NCBI GenBank assembly: GCA_016802295.1
Contig: JAESIW010000020.1
Span: 3,207,964-3,271,963 of the forward strand
Direction: 5' to 3'
Length of the DNA: 64,000 nt
From: Brachionus rotundiformis
Lineage: Eukaryota > Rotifera > Eurotatoria > Ploima > Brachionidae
The first letter of the stretch is position 1. Each line of letters begins with the position of its first letter. The position numbers and the translations under genes were made by a program. Positions 11,391 to 25,700 of the stretch are shown here, one piece after another. Under the pieces are notes generated by a model. That model was not told where the DNA came from and did no database searches. It was given only the letters and a program-made list of their open reading frames with translations.

Positions 11391-14300
11391 TATTTAGTAC
11401 CAAATTTGAATCATAATTTTTATTTATTTTGATTTCTTTTTTAAAATTCAAATAATAAATAATGATCTGGAAAATTTCAATTTAATTAACAATACGTATT
11501 GTTGAAATAAAGATAAATTAATTGCTTTTGATCGTTGCTTTTCCTCAATAATTTATGTTATTATTTGAGTCAATTAATAAGTTAATTTTTATAAAACTAA
11601 TGAGTTCATCTATTCCTATCCTTAGTAAATTTTGTTTTTTATCAAATTTTTATTCTATTTAGAGTCAACAACACATTTGTCGTTATATTGAGTCAAAAAA
11701 GATATTAATATATATTTGATCTGAATAGTGATTTTTGTTTATTTTCTATTGTTTGAAAGGTCGTTTTTTTAATAAAGAACATTTCTTTTATCTTAATTTT
11801 CTAAAAAAAAATTCCATATATTAATTCGTAACAGGTGATTAGAAATATCAAATTCCGAATGATGTTTATGTTGTATTAATAAAAGTTTAATAATTGGATA
11901 GACTTGATATACAAAAAAAATAATATCAAAGCTTCTAGTTATCTTTATTTATCCGACATTCTATCGATCTATTTATTCTGATTATATATTTTTATTAATT
12001 AAAAATATTATTTATTCCAAAAGTCAACTAAATCATTTAGTTGAGTCATTTAGTTGATTTATTAGTAAAAAATTCTAATAAAAGTTAACTATATATGTTA
12101 ATTATTTTTTACTTTTAATTTGAAGTAATTTTATTTCTATTACAAGATAAATATAAGATTTATAAAGAGAAGCAATATAAGATAAATTCATAAACTAAAT
12201 TAATGAATTAAAAAAATTCCTTGAAAGAATGTTTTTTGATTTAATTAAAGCAATGCTTTGGGCAAATGTTATCATCTTGGGGGAAGGATTTAATTTAAAA
12301 GCAATTAAAATTTGAAACATGAAACTCATTTTATTAAAAAAATCAAAGATTAAAATAAGTTTTTTAAGAATTGATGATTGATTGACATAAATCAACTTTT
12401 TAAAATTCCATTTCGCTTAAACTTTAGATTTTCTTGATATTTTATGAATCAAGCTATATCTCATTTTTTTCTTAATATAAACTTTCTTTGCTTATATTAA
12501 TTACATCACATACAAAAAATAATCATAATTACAACTATTTAAAATATATTTTTAAATCAATTTTTGTATTATTTTGAATCAAATGAATTATATCAATATA
12601 ATTTAAAATTAGATACGGTCTTAGATGAAAGTTTTTAATAAACAGGACTATATTTAATGAAATGGAAAATTGTATCAATAAATTGAGTTCAAAATATTTA
12701 GACAAAGTATCGTGTCTAATTTTATTATTAATAATTTTTCGATTAAAAAACACGATAATTTTCTACTCTATCATCCCTTGGTCAATTCTATAAATAAATT
12801 ATTCATATATTTAACAAATATTTATATTAAAATTATTTTATACTTAGGTTTTACTCAATTTAGCCTTGTTTATTTGTTTAAAAGTGATAATTTAAATTTT
12901 TTTCTTTCCTAATGTTCCATGTTCAATTGTGAAGTGTTAAATTTATACTTGATTATTTTCAAAAATCCGTTTTTAGTATAAAATGTTGATATGATAAATG
13001 ATTGTTAGTTTATAATAGAATAAAATAAATAGCTTGTTGTAAGTGTAGGTGAAATGTAAACACCGGATAATGAGATTCATTTTTTTGAATATCTTGTGAT
13101 AAAAAAAAGTCTGGTTTAAATTTTAAATGTAAGATATTTTAATCAAACACATATTTATAAACAAAAAGCATATATTGACTACCGTTGTTATGTTTTTCAT
13201 TTTAATACAATCAAAAAACATTTTTTTAGTACAGACCGTTTTTAATTAAATTATTATGCTTGGATACTCATGGGGATTAGTAAGAAAAATAATCTATTTC
13301 AAATGTCAATAGGATTAAATATGATCTCCTTACTATTTGCTTGTCAAATAGTTATTTCCGTGTCGGTGCGAGATGATGTTAAGAAGAGAGCAAACTTCTA
13401 TTAAAATTTTTGATTCAAAGTACTTAAAGGTGAGTAAAAATGCGGTCAAAACCAATGTTCTACTTTACTTTCGATTAGTCTAGGAGCAAACAATTTTAAT
13501 GTAGGATTTGGTTTAAAAAAAATAGGGCTAAAATAGCAATTTAGATATTTTTACTAATAATTAATAAAATTTTAAACTGATAAGGACTTAAAAGAAGCTA
13601 AAAAATCTTAATTGCGAGTCAAAAGAAATTTCAATCTATTTAAATAGCTAAATAGTTATAAAAAAAACAATCTTTGTTGATTATTTTTTTATTTTTTCAA
13701 TAAGCATAGTATTTTATAAGAACACCAAGTTGATAAAGTAGAAGTAAAGATTCTATAAATGGCCTTTGGTTAAATTTTTAGATCAGATTTTAATTCTGGA
13801 GCTGTGAAGATTTTTTGCAGATATAAATTCTTGACCTTTTAATCCAATATATCTGGCATGCTTTTTGCAATCAGCTACTTTTAGATTTAAGAGTAATTAT
13901 GTTGAAAAATTAAATTTTCAAACAATTAATTACTTCAATATTTTTTCTTATCATATAAATGAATAGTTAAACATCTTAAGATAGATGTTTGATTGAATTA
14001 TATCAATAAAATTAGAGAAAAAAATATTGAAAGATAAACAATTATAGAACAGATCTTCTGATTTTTTACTGGTTTATTGCCAAAATTAAATTTTTTATCA
14101 TTTCTTAGAGAAAAATTTAATTTTAAAACAATGTTTGGTTAATCATTTTATTTCTAAACTTTTGTATATGTTTCTGTAATAAATTTGAAAACAAAAAAAT
14201 AGTAAAAGATATTTTTTTATTTTAAACTGAATGTGTGAGATAATTTAAATATGAATTTGACTAAGACTAAATACATTTAAAATTTGAGGCCGTCATTTTA

Positions 14301-15221
14301 TCATAATTAATAAAAGATTAGGTTTTTAAAATATTTTATTTTGTCATTTTAATAACAATATCGATCGGGATTTATTCTGGATTTATTTTAAATGACCCTA
14401 AAATTAAGAAAAAAAATGTCATTTGCTTTCGGGTATAATCAGCTTTTTTGTCAAGTGAAAATACTAGAACAAAATTTTTCCTCTATTGTTTTCCTGCAAG
14501 AGTTAATTTTAGCTTTTTGTTTACAACAAATAATACATGAAAGATATTTTTTCATCTACCTAATTTTAAAGTCGACAAATTAAATTAATCCAATTTTTGA
14601 TGAAAATTTCAACAAGTTTATATTTAAGTTTAAAAAATTTGTACATTTTGTTTAAAGATTTGATTTAAAAATAATGAATAAAGATAATGAATAAAGCTAA
14701 AAAATTAGCTTTATTAGTTAGTCTCTAACAAAAATTTTTATAAAAATACACCAATTTAAAAATTTGTGTCTTGTAAAAATTAAGTTCTTACAAATTGTTT
14801 ATTTTCAAAACAGACTTTTGTTAACTAAAATGAATTATTTATTAAGGACAATTTTGTTCAATTATTTAATTTTTTTTAGTTGTAATAAATATTTAAAAAA
14901 ATGTAATAAAATTTCCAACCTATTTACTATTTTTTATTTTGTTATGTTTATTTCTTTATCTCAACATATTCTGCATAAAACATACTTTAATATTTGAAAG
15001 CACGTGATTTGAAAATTTTAATTAAATTATCAACTCAATTTTCTCTCTCTTTAACTTAAATGAATCGAATGATATAAGTACTTATTTGGTTTTAAGGGTA
15101 CAATAGGAATGCTAATAATTTGCGCATCTACTAATTAATAATTTAAAAATTTATAGAAAGAAGGTGCACCAATAGAATAAAAATATATTTAAGTACTTAA
15201 AACAAGTTCTTAACTCGCACG
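11391..15221. other. long AT-rich stretch without recognised genes
   Basis: About 3.8 kb of A/T-dominated DNA. The frames at 12195-12912, 14392-14583 and 14764-14997 are rich in F, I, L, K and N, have no motifs, and are what such composition yields by chance. I see no tRNA or clear retroelement. Confidence 0.55.
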
Positions 15222-16423
15222 ATGAACTCGGCAAATAACCAAATTCTGTTTGCCACTTCTGGTTATGACCGGAATATTCGGCTTTGGCATCCACAAAATG
15301 GCATGTGCTACAAAATTCTGCAACACAATGAAAGTGTAAGCGATTTAAATCTTAATTTTTAAAGACTGACCTACTCTACTTTTTTTTTATTTTAAAATTA
15401 TACTTTTATCTTTTAAGCATGTTAATTGTATGGCTTTTCATCCAAACAAAACTCTGATGGCCACTGGCGGCTATCAACAAGTTTGTATATACGACATTCA
15501 AACAACAAATAATCAAAATTTGCTCATGAATTTGGACGGCATGGCCAAAAATACGATCGCCATTGGCTTCAAGGACAAAGGTACCTGTATGTACACTGCT
15601 GGCGAAAACAAAAGCATTAAACTGTGGGACATGAGAAATATAAAATGTTCTACCAATTTTGATCATTCGATGCCAATCACCTCTCTGGCTATTCATCCCA
15701 ATCAATTTGAATTCGTATTTGGCGACGACAAAGGAAACATGTACAGGTGGGATATTCGCTCAGACCAAGCTGAAGCCGTTGCCATGGTATTTAACCAAAA
15801 AATTCTAAAAAATTAAAATATTTTTTACCCTAAAAAAGCCTGAAGAATCAAAAAGCACCATTAGGAGTATATCTATAAATCAAGAGGGTACTATGATGGC
15901 AGCAGTAAACAATGAAGTAAATTAATTCTAATTTATTTATCCAAACAATGAAATAATTACAAAATATAAAAAAAAAGGGATACTGTTTTTATTGGCTTTT
16001 GTCTGGTGGCGAAGGGGACAGCCCTACAAAAGTACGCCGGTGTCAGATAAATCAATTTCACAAGCGTTATGCCCTTAAATGTTTGTTTAGCCCTGACTCG
16101 ACGTATGTTTAAGTTTTAAAAAGTTAACAAAAATTGTCATTAAGTATTAATTTTTATTTAGTCTTTTGGCTACGTCTTCGGCAGATGGTACCGCTAAGAT
16201 ATGGCGAACAGTAGATTTTAGTTTGATAAGTGAGTGCAAAGAGAACAAAACAAGTGGAAGTAAATGGATCTGGGATTTGGCTTTCACTCACGATTCGGAA
16301 TATTTATTCACTGCTTCATCCGACAAAACGGCCAGACTTTGGACTGTCAAAACAGGTGAAATAAAACGAGACTTTATCGGACATCAGAAACCTATAGTTT
16401 GTCTGGCTTTTATGGATACATAA
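15222..16423 (+). CDS. MLST8: mLST8/GbetaL, WD40 subunit of TOR complexes
   Basis: Five exons (15222-15335, 15418-15786, 15839-15916, 15978-16102, 16162-16423) join into 315 codons with GT-AG introns of 51-82 nt. The product is essentially all WD40 repeats: 'ATSGYDRNIRLWHP' at the start, 'YTAGENKSIKLWDMR', 'GDDKGNMYRWDIR', 'ATSSADGTAKIWR' and 'TASSDKTARLWTVKTGE' near the end, closing with 'GHQKPIVCLAF'. The opening ATSGYD-IR-W signature and the 'RYALKCLFSPDST' segment are typical of LST8/GbetaL, and the length is close to the usual ~320 residues. LST8 binds the TOR kinase domain and stabilises TORC1 and TORC2. The start is the first ATG in frame with the first blade. Confidence 0.92.
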
Positions 16424-17873
16424 CCACTTTTGAACCAAAAGTATATTCAAACCGGTTACTAACTTTATTTCTCCAAAGTATATCATTTTTGTTTGTTGTA
16501 AATAATTATGGAATTTTTGTTGAATTTTATTTATTTGACATTTTTATATATATATATAAATATATTTTAAATAGTAACCATAATTTAGAATAAATAAAAA
16601 AGACACTTTTTGATTTTATCTTTTTTATTATGTAGTATGTATGTTTTAAAAACGTTCTTACATATGAAAAATCATTATTTGCATTTTTTTACCAAATTGG
16701 AACATCCATACAAAAAATTATATTATTTCTTAATCAAAATAATTAAAATGGAAATGCTCGTTGCCAGATTCCCTCTTGTCATATTATCAAAATCATTCAA
16801 TTTTTTTAAACAGAAAGACAGCTATGGTAACACTACATCTAGTCTCAATCTTTAGATCTCCTATTGTAGCTTATTTTATTATTATTAATATTATTATACC
16901 ATCAATAAAAAGTCTCTATAAGTTTCGATTATTTGTCTGTGTCTGTTCTTATCATGGAGTTCGTTTTCAAATATTTAAATAAAATGTTTAATGCTGTAAT
17001 GGAAGCTCTTTTTTTAATCACGGTCACCTAGGCACCGTGAAAATTCAGAAACTGTTAGAATTTATTTTAAACCCTTCCCTAATTCTGTTACAGCAAAAGA
17101 ATTTCAATTTTTAATAATCTTTATTAAATAAACAAATAAATATAATATTCAAGATTTAGAAAAACCAAGCTCCTATTCTTTCCAAAAAAACAACTTTTTA
17201 AATGAGGAAAAATGTTTGGCTTACCCATTATAATAAGTATGCTTTGATTAATAATCGAGAACATTTTACGAGTGGCTTAATGTTTAGTTAAGTTAAAAAT
17301 TAAGTTTAAATTAAAAGATTAAGAAACATGTGATTAGGTCACATGGCAAAATAAAAGTATAAATGTAAAATGAAGCATTAATTATTATATTAGCATGCCT
17401 GGTTACACTTATTCACAAAATAAATTTTTTTAATAGAACATTTTAATTTAATTCTTTTTTAAATTTATCTTTTTACTGAATTGCTATGATATTTGATAGA
17501 TTAGTGACTTTATTTGTTCTGATTTATATTGAGCACCATCAAAATTTTAAAAAACTTAAAATTTAAAAATGTTTGAATCAAAAGTTCTCTTGTTAATATT
17601 CTAGAACATAAATTAATGCATCCTTTTATTCAATAACTTTTTATCAACATTTGAACATTCAAGACGACTAACACTTGTTATCATTATTTACTGACAAGGA
17701 GACATTAATTTTATTAATAAAAAATATTCTTTATTTGTGGTCTAATAAAAAAATTTATTGAAAATCTATCTCAAATAATGGTATTACAGATATCCATTAG
17801 CATTAATAATCTTTGGAAAAGAAAGAACAAAATTTTAAATTTTTTATTATAATGGTCTGTAAAAAAGTTTTTT
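16424..17873. other. AT-rich intergenic DNA
   Basis: No gene is recognised. It holds an AT microsatellite near 16546-16562 and a small hairpin-forming inverted repeat, CACGGT...ACCGTG, near 17019-17039. Short frames at 16610-16982 are low-complexity. Confidence 0.5.
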
Positions 17874-18161
17874 CTAACAGGCTCTTTGATTTCTTCCCAA
17901 TTTTCTCTGAATCTGAAGATTTAAAAATTAACAAAAAAAAGTAACCAAATAATAATTTACATAGACTGGTGGTTCGGGGTCATGTTCTACTTCACTTGTG
18001 TCGGGTTCTTCAATTTCGCCGTCTAAATCAATATCAGAATATATCTTTATTTTGTCTAGATTTTGTTTTATTTTCTCATTATTGCTATTTGGTATTAAAT
18101 CGAAGCCGATAAATTTATGAATTTTGGGCAATTTTACTAAGCTTTTGTTTTCAATTTCCAT
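17874..18161 (-). CDS. small hypothetical protein, two exons
   Basis: Not recognised. Exon 1 (18161-17961) starts 'MEIENKSLVKLPKIHKFIGF' and becomes acidic ('DIDLDGEIEEPDTSEVEHDPEPP'). A GTAAAT donor follows the codon for Tyr67. The nearest acceptor (CAG, 17913) joins in phase 0 to 12 more codons ending 'KLGRNQRAC' and a stop at 17874, giving 79 residues. A different reading frame of exon 2 stays open to about 17776 ('FRENWEEIKEPVRKN...'), which would need another splice site, so the C-terminus is uncertain. The non-repetitive N-terminal sequence and clean splice sites suggest a real gene; a decayed fragment of a larger gene is the alternative. Confidence 0.4.
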
Positions 18162-18512
18162 TTTTTAAACTTTTATTTTTTAAAAGAACTAAAACTCACA
18201 TAATTAAGATTTAAAAACTCAAACTCATATCTCTTAAGCAACCAACATTAATAAATTAAAGACTTTATGTTTTTGTTGTTTTCATAATGTATCAAAGTTA
18301 GTATTTTAATTATGAAAGAAATAACATATAATTTTTTAAAATTTTCAAAAAATAAAAATCTTTTAAACTTATTATTTCAGAAATCATAATTTTTAGTCAA
18401 TGAAGAATATATGATTAAATTGCTTTCCTATATGTGTTGCTAAAGCTTAATCTTGTTATTGTTATTGTCAACTATCGAACAATAATCAATTATTGAAATT
18501 GTGACGCATTTT

Positions 18513-18552
18513 ACCGTAAAAACCCGTGATTTTTTCCTCACGATTTTACGGT
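18513..18552. repeat. hairpin-forming inverted repeat
   Basis: The left arm has ACCGTAAAA then CGTGA; the right arm has TCACG then TTTTACGGT. Short spacers and an 8-nt loop lie between. Arms of about 14 paired bases are unusual against the background and could be a terminal or internal part of a small transposable element, or a foldback. Confidence 0.6.
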
Positions 18553-18801
18553 ATTTTACCCAAATTATCTTATTACCTGTTTTTTTTAAATGAGCAAAAT
18601 TTATTGACTTATTGATTGCATTAAAATTATCGTTTTATTTGTTTTCTTAAATTTGGAACTCAAGACTTCCAAATAAATTAGCACAGAATAAGTATTTTGT
18701 GGCTAAACTAATTTTGATCATTCATATTCGGAATATTGTGACACCACACACTCAAGCACGACCAACACACATTCAATTGCTGATGAGCACACAACTTGAA
18801 A

Positions 18802-18822
18802 AACACACATTTAATGTGTGTT
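18802..18822. repeat. perfect 9-bp inverted repeat
   Basis: AACACACAT and ATGTGTGTT flank the 3-nt loop TTA. It lies in a local run of CACA/GTGT-rich sequence (18750-18825), so it may have arisen from a dinucleotide-rich tract. Confidence 0.55.
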
Positions 18823-18955
18823 GCTTAGTTAAAAAAAAAATCTTAAAATTTAATTTTGCTTGAACAATATACACAAATCATATCAATTTTAGATAATATT
18901 AAGATTGATTATTCATGTTTACAAGATATTTCTCATAATTATTAAATAATTTAGG

Positions 18956-19325
18956 CTAAACTTTTAAATTCTGTAATTTTATTTCTAGTTTTGACATAGC
19001 TGTGGTTACAGTTGGTACATAACTAAATTCGTCAAGATTAATTGAATCAGACCCCATTAACAATCTAAAAATTTTAATATGCTAAGCTTGCTTCTATTTG
19101 TAAAATCGCGTTTTATTGACTGATTAAATGACTCAAATGGGCTATGGGTACAAGCATAGCCAAGGGGTCAAACAATATATTAGTTATGTTATAAAATTAA
19201 CTTAAAAAAATGACCTTTTGGTCATTCTTGGGACTCCTAATACATGAATGTGGGCTCGAACGTTGGTCAAAAAGTTCTTGAACATTACTTTCATCGACGG
19301 GTCCATAATTTAATATGCAATGTCG
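18956..19325 (-). mobile_element. MULE-type transposase relic
   Basis: The minus strand around 19140-19081 reads 'PFESFNQSIKRDFTNRSKLS', matching the 'N-ESFN-x2-IK-x2-FT-x-R-x-KL' block found near the C-terminus of MULE-family transposases. Flanking sequence continues in broken frames ('NYGPVDESNVQELFDQR' upstream, 'LDC*WGLIQLIL' downstream). Stops and frame breaks show it is dead. It lies about 400 bp upstream of the SMG1 start. Confidence 0.5.
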
Positions 19326-19736
19326 TATATTAATCTTAATATATTAATAATAAATATAATTTATTATTCTTATTAAATTATTTAATTTTTTCAATTTCAT
19401 TCAATGAAAAAAAAACTTAAAATTCTTTTAAAATTTATCAAAAAAGATAAAAAACTTAGAAGATATTTGCTTTTTTTTTGTCATATAATTGAAAAAGTTC
19501 TTTTTAAAATTTAACTATTAATTGGAATCCTGTCACAAAAATTACTTTTTAAAAGAATTTATTAGGGCACTTATAAAATTATTTTAAATAAAATTAGAAT
19601 TTTGATCAGAAAATAAATAAATGAAATAATTTAAACAAATGTTAAAAAAAAAATGATATAATTACTACAAACATACATTCATTCAATTTTGCATTAACTT
19701 AAAAATTATTTTAAAATTTCGACTTGTGAATTAAAA
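19326..19736. other. AT-rich region upstream of SMG1
   Basis: No gene is recognised. It must include the 5' untranslated and proximal promoter sequence of SMG1. I cannot define a core promoter element in this A/T-rich stretch. Confidence 0.45.
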
Positions 19737-22700
19737 ATGTATAAATCGTCAAAAATATCAGGCTCATCAGGGTCGAACTCAATAAGGCACCATGACAAAT
19801 CAAATGGACGCTTCAGCGTTGGTACTCGTTTAATTGACGAAGATGAGTTTAAGCAAGGTAAAAATCGAGTACAAAAGCTTATTATCTATTTTAAAATTTT
19901 TAAATTAGATCATAGTCAAATTTATGGCGACGATTCTAAGTTTGCTCGGCAGCTCAAAAAGCTCCTACGAGACGAAGATGAAGAAGAAAAGCTTAAAAAA
20001 TTAAGAGATTTAAGCTCTTATCTTGATCATCATGAAAACATTAAATTTGTTCTAAAGCTTGGAAAGCAGTCCTTAAACATTTTAGTTAAACTTATGTTTG
20101 ACCAGTATATTTATTTATATGATAAAAAACTTGGCTTTTATTCCCTTTTTTTATCAGTCACTTGGATGAAAATAAAAAGTTGCTGGTTGAGTGCATTTCA
20201 AAGATTGGATCGATCATAATGATGACCGATCGTGATCCAAAGTATTCAATTTTTAACTTTATCGAAAAAAAAAATTTTTTATGTACAGTTTTTTTTTTAA
20301 AGTAGATACTTTGAATGGGTCCTGGAAATAGTCTCCGTTGATCTAGACGAGAGCTGCAAAGAAAGTATCAAAGATAACAATATAAAGTGTCTAGTCATGG
20401 ATGCTCTGTACCAAGTAGATATAATTCAAATTTTTGAAATTTATTTACCAGATAATTTTTTCTAGAGCTTTGAAAGTGATATGATGAGTCGATACATTAG
20501 AGATAACATCAATGTGAGTTTATTAATTTTAATTGTTAAAAATTAAATATTATCAATTTTTATTCTAAGTTCATTTTGATAGAACTAAAAAAGCTACTTG
20601 AGTCTGTGGACAATCCAACTGTGGTTATGAAAACTTCTCAAATAATACTTTTACTAGCCAGATCATATCCTTACGCAATTAATCAAATATTCCATGTAAT
20701 TACAAAATCATTTTTTCTATTTATTTTAGAAATTTTAAATAGTGATATGATTATTTATATTTTAGGGTGGATTTAGATAAATTTAGCTCAAATTATCTCA
20801 ACAAACTAATATAATTTTAAAAAATATTAAGATATTTCCTTAATGCTAAAATAATTCTACAAAAATTTAACAAAATTTTAATGTTCTGTTTAATTTTTCA
20901 ATTTTTAAATTAAATTTTAAATTTAGGTTTTTGCTTTACTGGTTCTGCATCTGGTCAAAATGCAAATAAAAATAATAGCTAATCATTTGGCAAATTTTTA
21001 ATCTATAGAATTATTCTTATAGACATTTTTACCATGTTAAATGGTGAAATTTTCAAAAATCTGCCATTTGTCAGCATGAATCGAAACCAAATTTTTTCTT
21101 TTAGATTTTATTCTAATCATTTAAGCATTTTTTTTTTAAATTCTAATAAGATTAATTTTTAAAAGCTAAGTTGTGGATTCTCGGACTAGATTATGCAAAG
21201 ATATTTTTAAAATTTATACAAATTAAGTTAAAAAAGACTTATTTTGAATTAATCTACAACTTGTATGACTTTTTTGTTAAATTTTGATTTAAAAACTAAA
21301 AGGATGTTGTGGACATTTTGATTGCGTGGCATATTGACTACAATCAATCTGATGAGGTGATTGAATTCACTTCCAATTCTTTGATTGAATTAAGATCCAA
21401 CTGGTTGAGTGATTTAAGCTTTACTTTCAATCTTTTGGAACAGTTTGTTGAAGATGTCGAAAATTATTTGAGTGTAAATTAATTAGCTAATTTTGAACTT
21501 TTTAAAAATCTAACCAAATTAAAAAGGCATATTTCAGAGATAATAACAAAAGACAAGAATTAGAGAATATAGAAAAAATCGCTGCTTTGTTTAAGTAATG
21601 AATATTGCTTTAATAAAATTCAATTAATTTCTTTATGAAAATGTCCAGAGTTTACCACACGGTTATTAGCAGCATTTCATGCATTGATGATTCTTATCAT
21701 AAACCCCTTAAAGCTTACCTCTCCGAAAAAGAGACCGACATTCTTGGCTCAACTTATAATCGACTGCTAAATTGTGTCTTAAAAGTATACGACTCAAATC
21801 ATAGTGAACTATTATTCACTCCAAGTAATTTAAAAACTTATTAATTTCTTGTCTTAATAATTAATTTTAAGCAAACCAAATATCTGCTCTGCTTTGTGAC
21901 ATTTTTGACGATAATCTAGAGATGATTGTTAACCAATCTTTAATTGATTACATTATAAAGCTTAATTTTAACAAAGAATCTTGGTTTGATTATTTAGATT
22001 TGAGTTTTCTAAATCTGATCCAAAAAGTAAGTCAGTGATTTAATTCAATAAATAATAATAGAATACTTTTGGGTATCTCTTACTCTTGCCCAAAATTCTT
22101 AACCATTTAAATATTCCATTTTTGTTCAGTAAAGTTTTTCACTTTTTTTACTTTAAAATCAATTATTTAATGGTCAACATTGAACGCTTTTATGTCAGCA
22201 AAAAGCAGCATAATGTTTGGCTATGGTTATACATTATTGACATCATGGTATATTTCTGCATTCAATTTTAAATTAATGAAGTAGTTAAAAATCCTTTTTT
22301 GTGAATAGACTTTGACAATGATAATTAAAAAATGGTCATAAATCTCTAAATCCTAATACATTTCTGAATTATAAGAAACTAGAAAATTAAAGAATATTCA
22401 ATATATTTATATTCCACTTTTTGGATCTTCCAAAAGTGTCTAATTTTTTGAAATTGTTAAATTTATTTAATAACATTAAAATAAAAATTAACAAGCAACT
22501 TTTAATCTTTCAAAATATTCATCCATTTTTAATAAATTAGTTTTAATTGACAATAATTTCTGTCTACATCTTATTTTAAAATTACAAAATAAACAATTTT
22601 TAGTTAATTTGTTTAAAAATTTAAATTCATTTAATTGTATTTTGTTATAAAAATTTTAAAAATCTTAAGATAATAAAGCATCAGATAGCAACAAATAAAA

Positions 22701-25700
22701 TAGACTTAATCATTCAAATCTTGTCTTATGACGGTCGAATTTGGAACTACAAGTTTTCCTCAAACAACCAAGTAATTTCAATTTTAAATGAACGGCTTTG
22801 ACAACTTATCTCAAAATAAAAAACCTTTTTAGATTGTACAAGAATGCTTGAAAATTTATAAAAACTTAATTTTAGTCAAAGTAATACCGGTTATCCAAGA
22901 AGTCTATAAAAACATTCTACACGATACAGATTTGTCATTCAACACTATTCTTAGATACTCTAATTCGTGTGACATTTTATCTCTAATCAAAGAGGATGAG
23001 CCTAAATACGCTGAGTATGGTCTTAAAATTTTGAATTCGGTAAAATATGCAGAAGCGTGCTTAATGTTTAATCTAACTGTTTTTGCTGAGCTTGGCAATG
23101 TTAAGAACAACCTTATTTTAGTAATGCTAAATTTTATTGAAAATTATTTTATTAATAATATTAATTTAAAGATGTATGCATTAAATCCCTCACTCTTTCA
23201 GCTGTTAACAGAAAGATTGTCACCTTTAAATTGGAGTCTTGCTGAGGTGTTTCCACACATTCAGTATGCAATTATCACTCGTCTGTACAACCATTGCCTA
23301 AGACACGAAAATTTCATAGTCACGTCATCATTGTTTGTCCATAAATATGGAAATGATTCACCAACCAAGGACTATTTTCGCACCATTGTTGAATATGTGA
23401 CCAAACTTTTGGCTCATCCCTCTACCAACATAGACACATGGTAAAAATTTATTTTTTTTTATAATTTGAATAAAAATAAACTTAAAACTATAGTATTCTG
23501 TTACTCAAATGGTCAATTAAATTTATTGAGACTATTACTGCTGAAAATGGAACCATTTTTTCCACAAATCTTTTTTCGAATTTTTTAAATGCTATTATAA
23601 CTGTTTCGTACTCGAATGACGAGGAAATTGCTGATCTTTCCAGTGAAATATTTGTTCTTTTATTGGCTAAATTTGACAAAATAAATGATACATGCTTACA
23701 CAGGTATTCAATTTAAAATTTATAAATAAAATTAATTTAATATAATTTTTTAAAGAATTTTTGATTTGTGTAAATTTTTCCTAATGAGCCCGAGCGCCAA
23801 TTTAAGGTCGAATTACATGAAACTTATGTCAATGATACCATTGAATATAAGCCTAAGGTACAATTAAAGTAATAATAAAATTTATTAATCTTTATTTAAA
23901 ATTATAAAAATTAGACAATCTATGGACTTGAAATCTCTCAGCTTGCAGGATTTTTCCAATTTTTCTTCACTATCCAGACACAATTACATTCTTTCGAGCT
24001 CAGATTGTGTCATTAGTTCGGAAAATTTCAAAACAATTATGGGTTTTGTACTTGCTGGAATTCACCTAGACAAGTAATCAAAAAATATTTATTAAAAAAT
24101 TAATTAATTAAGTTTTATTAACCAAAATAGTGAACCGTTCGAAAAGTCATGTATTGAACGAATTTATTATTCGTGTAGAAGAAATACCAGCGAAACGAGA
24201 GAACAAGCAAGAGACTCCGTAACTATTGATTCAATAATCGAAAACCATGATGGCATTTTGTGGTTCTGGGCTTTATGGGAATGCGCTCAATTTTGCGCCC
24301 AATCCAGACTTAAAACTCCACTGGGAAAAGCTCAGGACACTTTTGTAGCCATAGAGGGTGGGTACTTTAGAAATTATGAAATGATATATCTTCTTAACCA
24401 GCAAACATTATTTAGCTGTTTTAAAAAATTATTCAAATTATGAAAATCAGGCACAGTCAATTGATAAAGGCAATAATATGTTCATTGATTTGAACAGGAT
24501 TAATTTACTGGAGCATTTTGTCGAACTTTTGGAACGAATTATATACAATGCTTATGAAGGTATTGCATCAGGACAGCAATCAGTTTCAAAAGTATTAAAT
24601 CTATTTTAATAAATATTTTTTTATCTTTTATTCCAGGTAGTTAAAGTCTTTTTCCGAACAAATAAAAGTACATGCAATGAATGGTTCTCGAGAGTTAGAT
24701 TTTTCTTGAGCAGTCTTTGTGTCAAAAGTGGTAACTACGAGCTTGGAATACGCCAGTGTTGGGAGTTCTTGAATTACTGCATTCAGCATAACAATACTAA
24801 TGTTTTTTTATTAGTATTTTAATTAACCTATCACTAATTTTCAATCAAAGATAAATGAATTTGAAATTGTTTTACAATTGTTAGTCAAGTGCTGTGTAAA
24901 GCTCGGCTGTTGGCAGCAACTAACTGGTTTGGCAGATTGGTTAAAGAATACCTTGAAAAAAAATGGATTTGAATGGATTAATTATGCAGCTAATGAAGCC
25001 AAAGGATGGTATAAAATACCAAAATTTTTGTTTCAGTTGTTTAGTTTTATTTTTTTAGTCTTGAGGATGCTGCATCAGGATACAAGGAAAATATTCGAAA
25101 AAATGTCCAAGACACTAAAAATGACCAAGATTCAACTACTAATTTTCCAAATAGTTTAAATAAGTTTCAAAGCGAAAGAGTAAGTAAAACAATTTTGATT
25201 ATTTATCATATAAAAATTAAGAAAATTTTTTATTTTTGTAAAAAATAAACTGTTGCGTCTTTATATCAATTGAATGAAGCGCTAATTATTCTTTTTGAGT
25301 TATTTTCCATTGAATCAAGCTTTTTTTTTTATTCAAAATTTGAATATTGAAATGAAAGAATATAAAAATTTTGTTGATAATGTTAAAAATTTTATGATCA
25401 AGAAAGGAAATTATTAGATAATTTGAAGCAATCTTAAAAAAAAATTAAAGAAGTTGAAAAGGTTAAAAAAGAAACTATTTTAAATTAACCAGAACTATTG
25501 TTTACCAACTTAGACTTCCATAGTAAAAGAAAAATTTCTCTGAAAAAGAGAAGGTTGGATGAACTTGTTATTATTTATATTTAAAAATAAAATTAAAAAA
25601 GCCGAAAAATTAGACAAGATAATTTAATAAAAAATTTTTTTAAATATTTTTATTTGAAAAGATGAATTTCTGAAGAATATAATAATAACAGTAGTAATAA

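Larger units (their letters stand above)
18162..18955. other. AT-rich intergenic DNA with strong palindromes
   Basis: No gene is seen. There are two notable inverted repeats: 18513-18529 with 18538-18552, and a 9-bp perfect arm pair at 18802-18810/18814-18822. Both are listed separately. Confidence 0.5.

Noticed and set aside
12195..14997. Several 60-80 codon frames in the 11.4-15.2 kb stretch
   Set aside because: All are rich in F/I/L/K/N with no motif, splice pattern or retroelement landmark.
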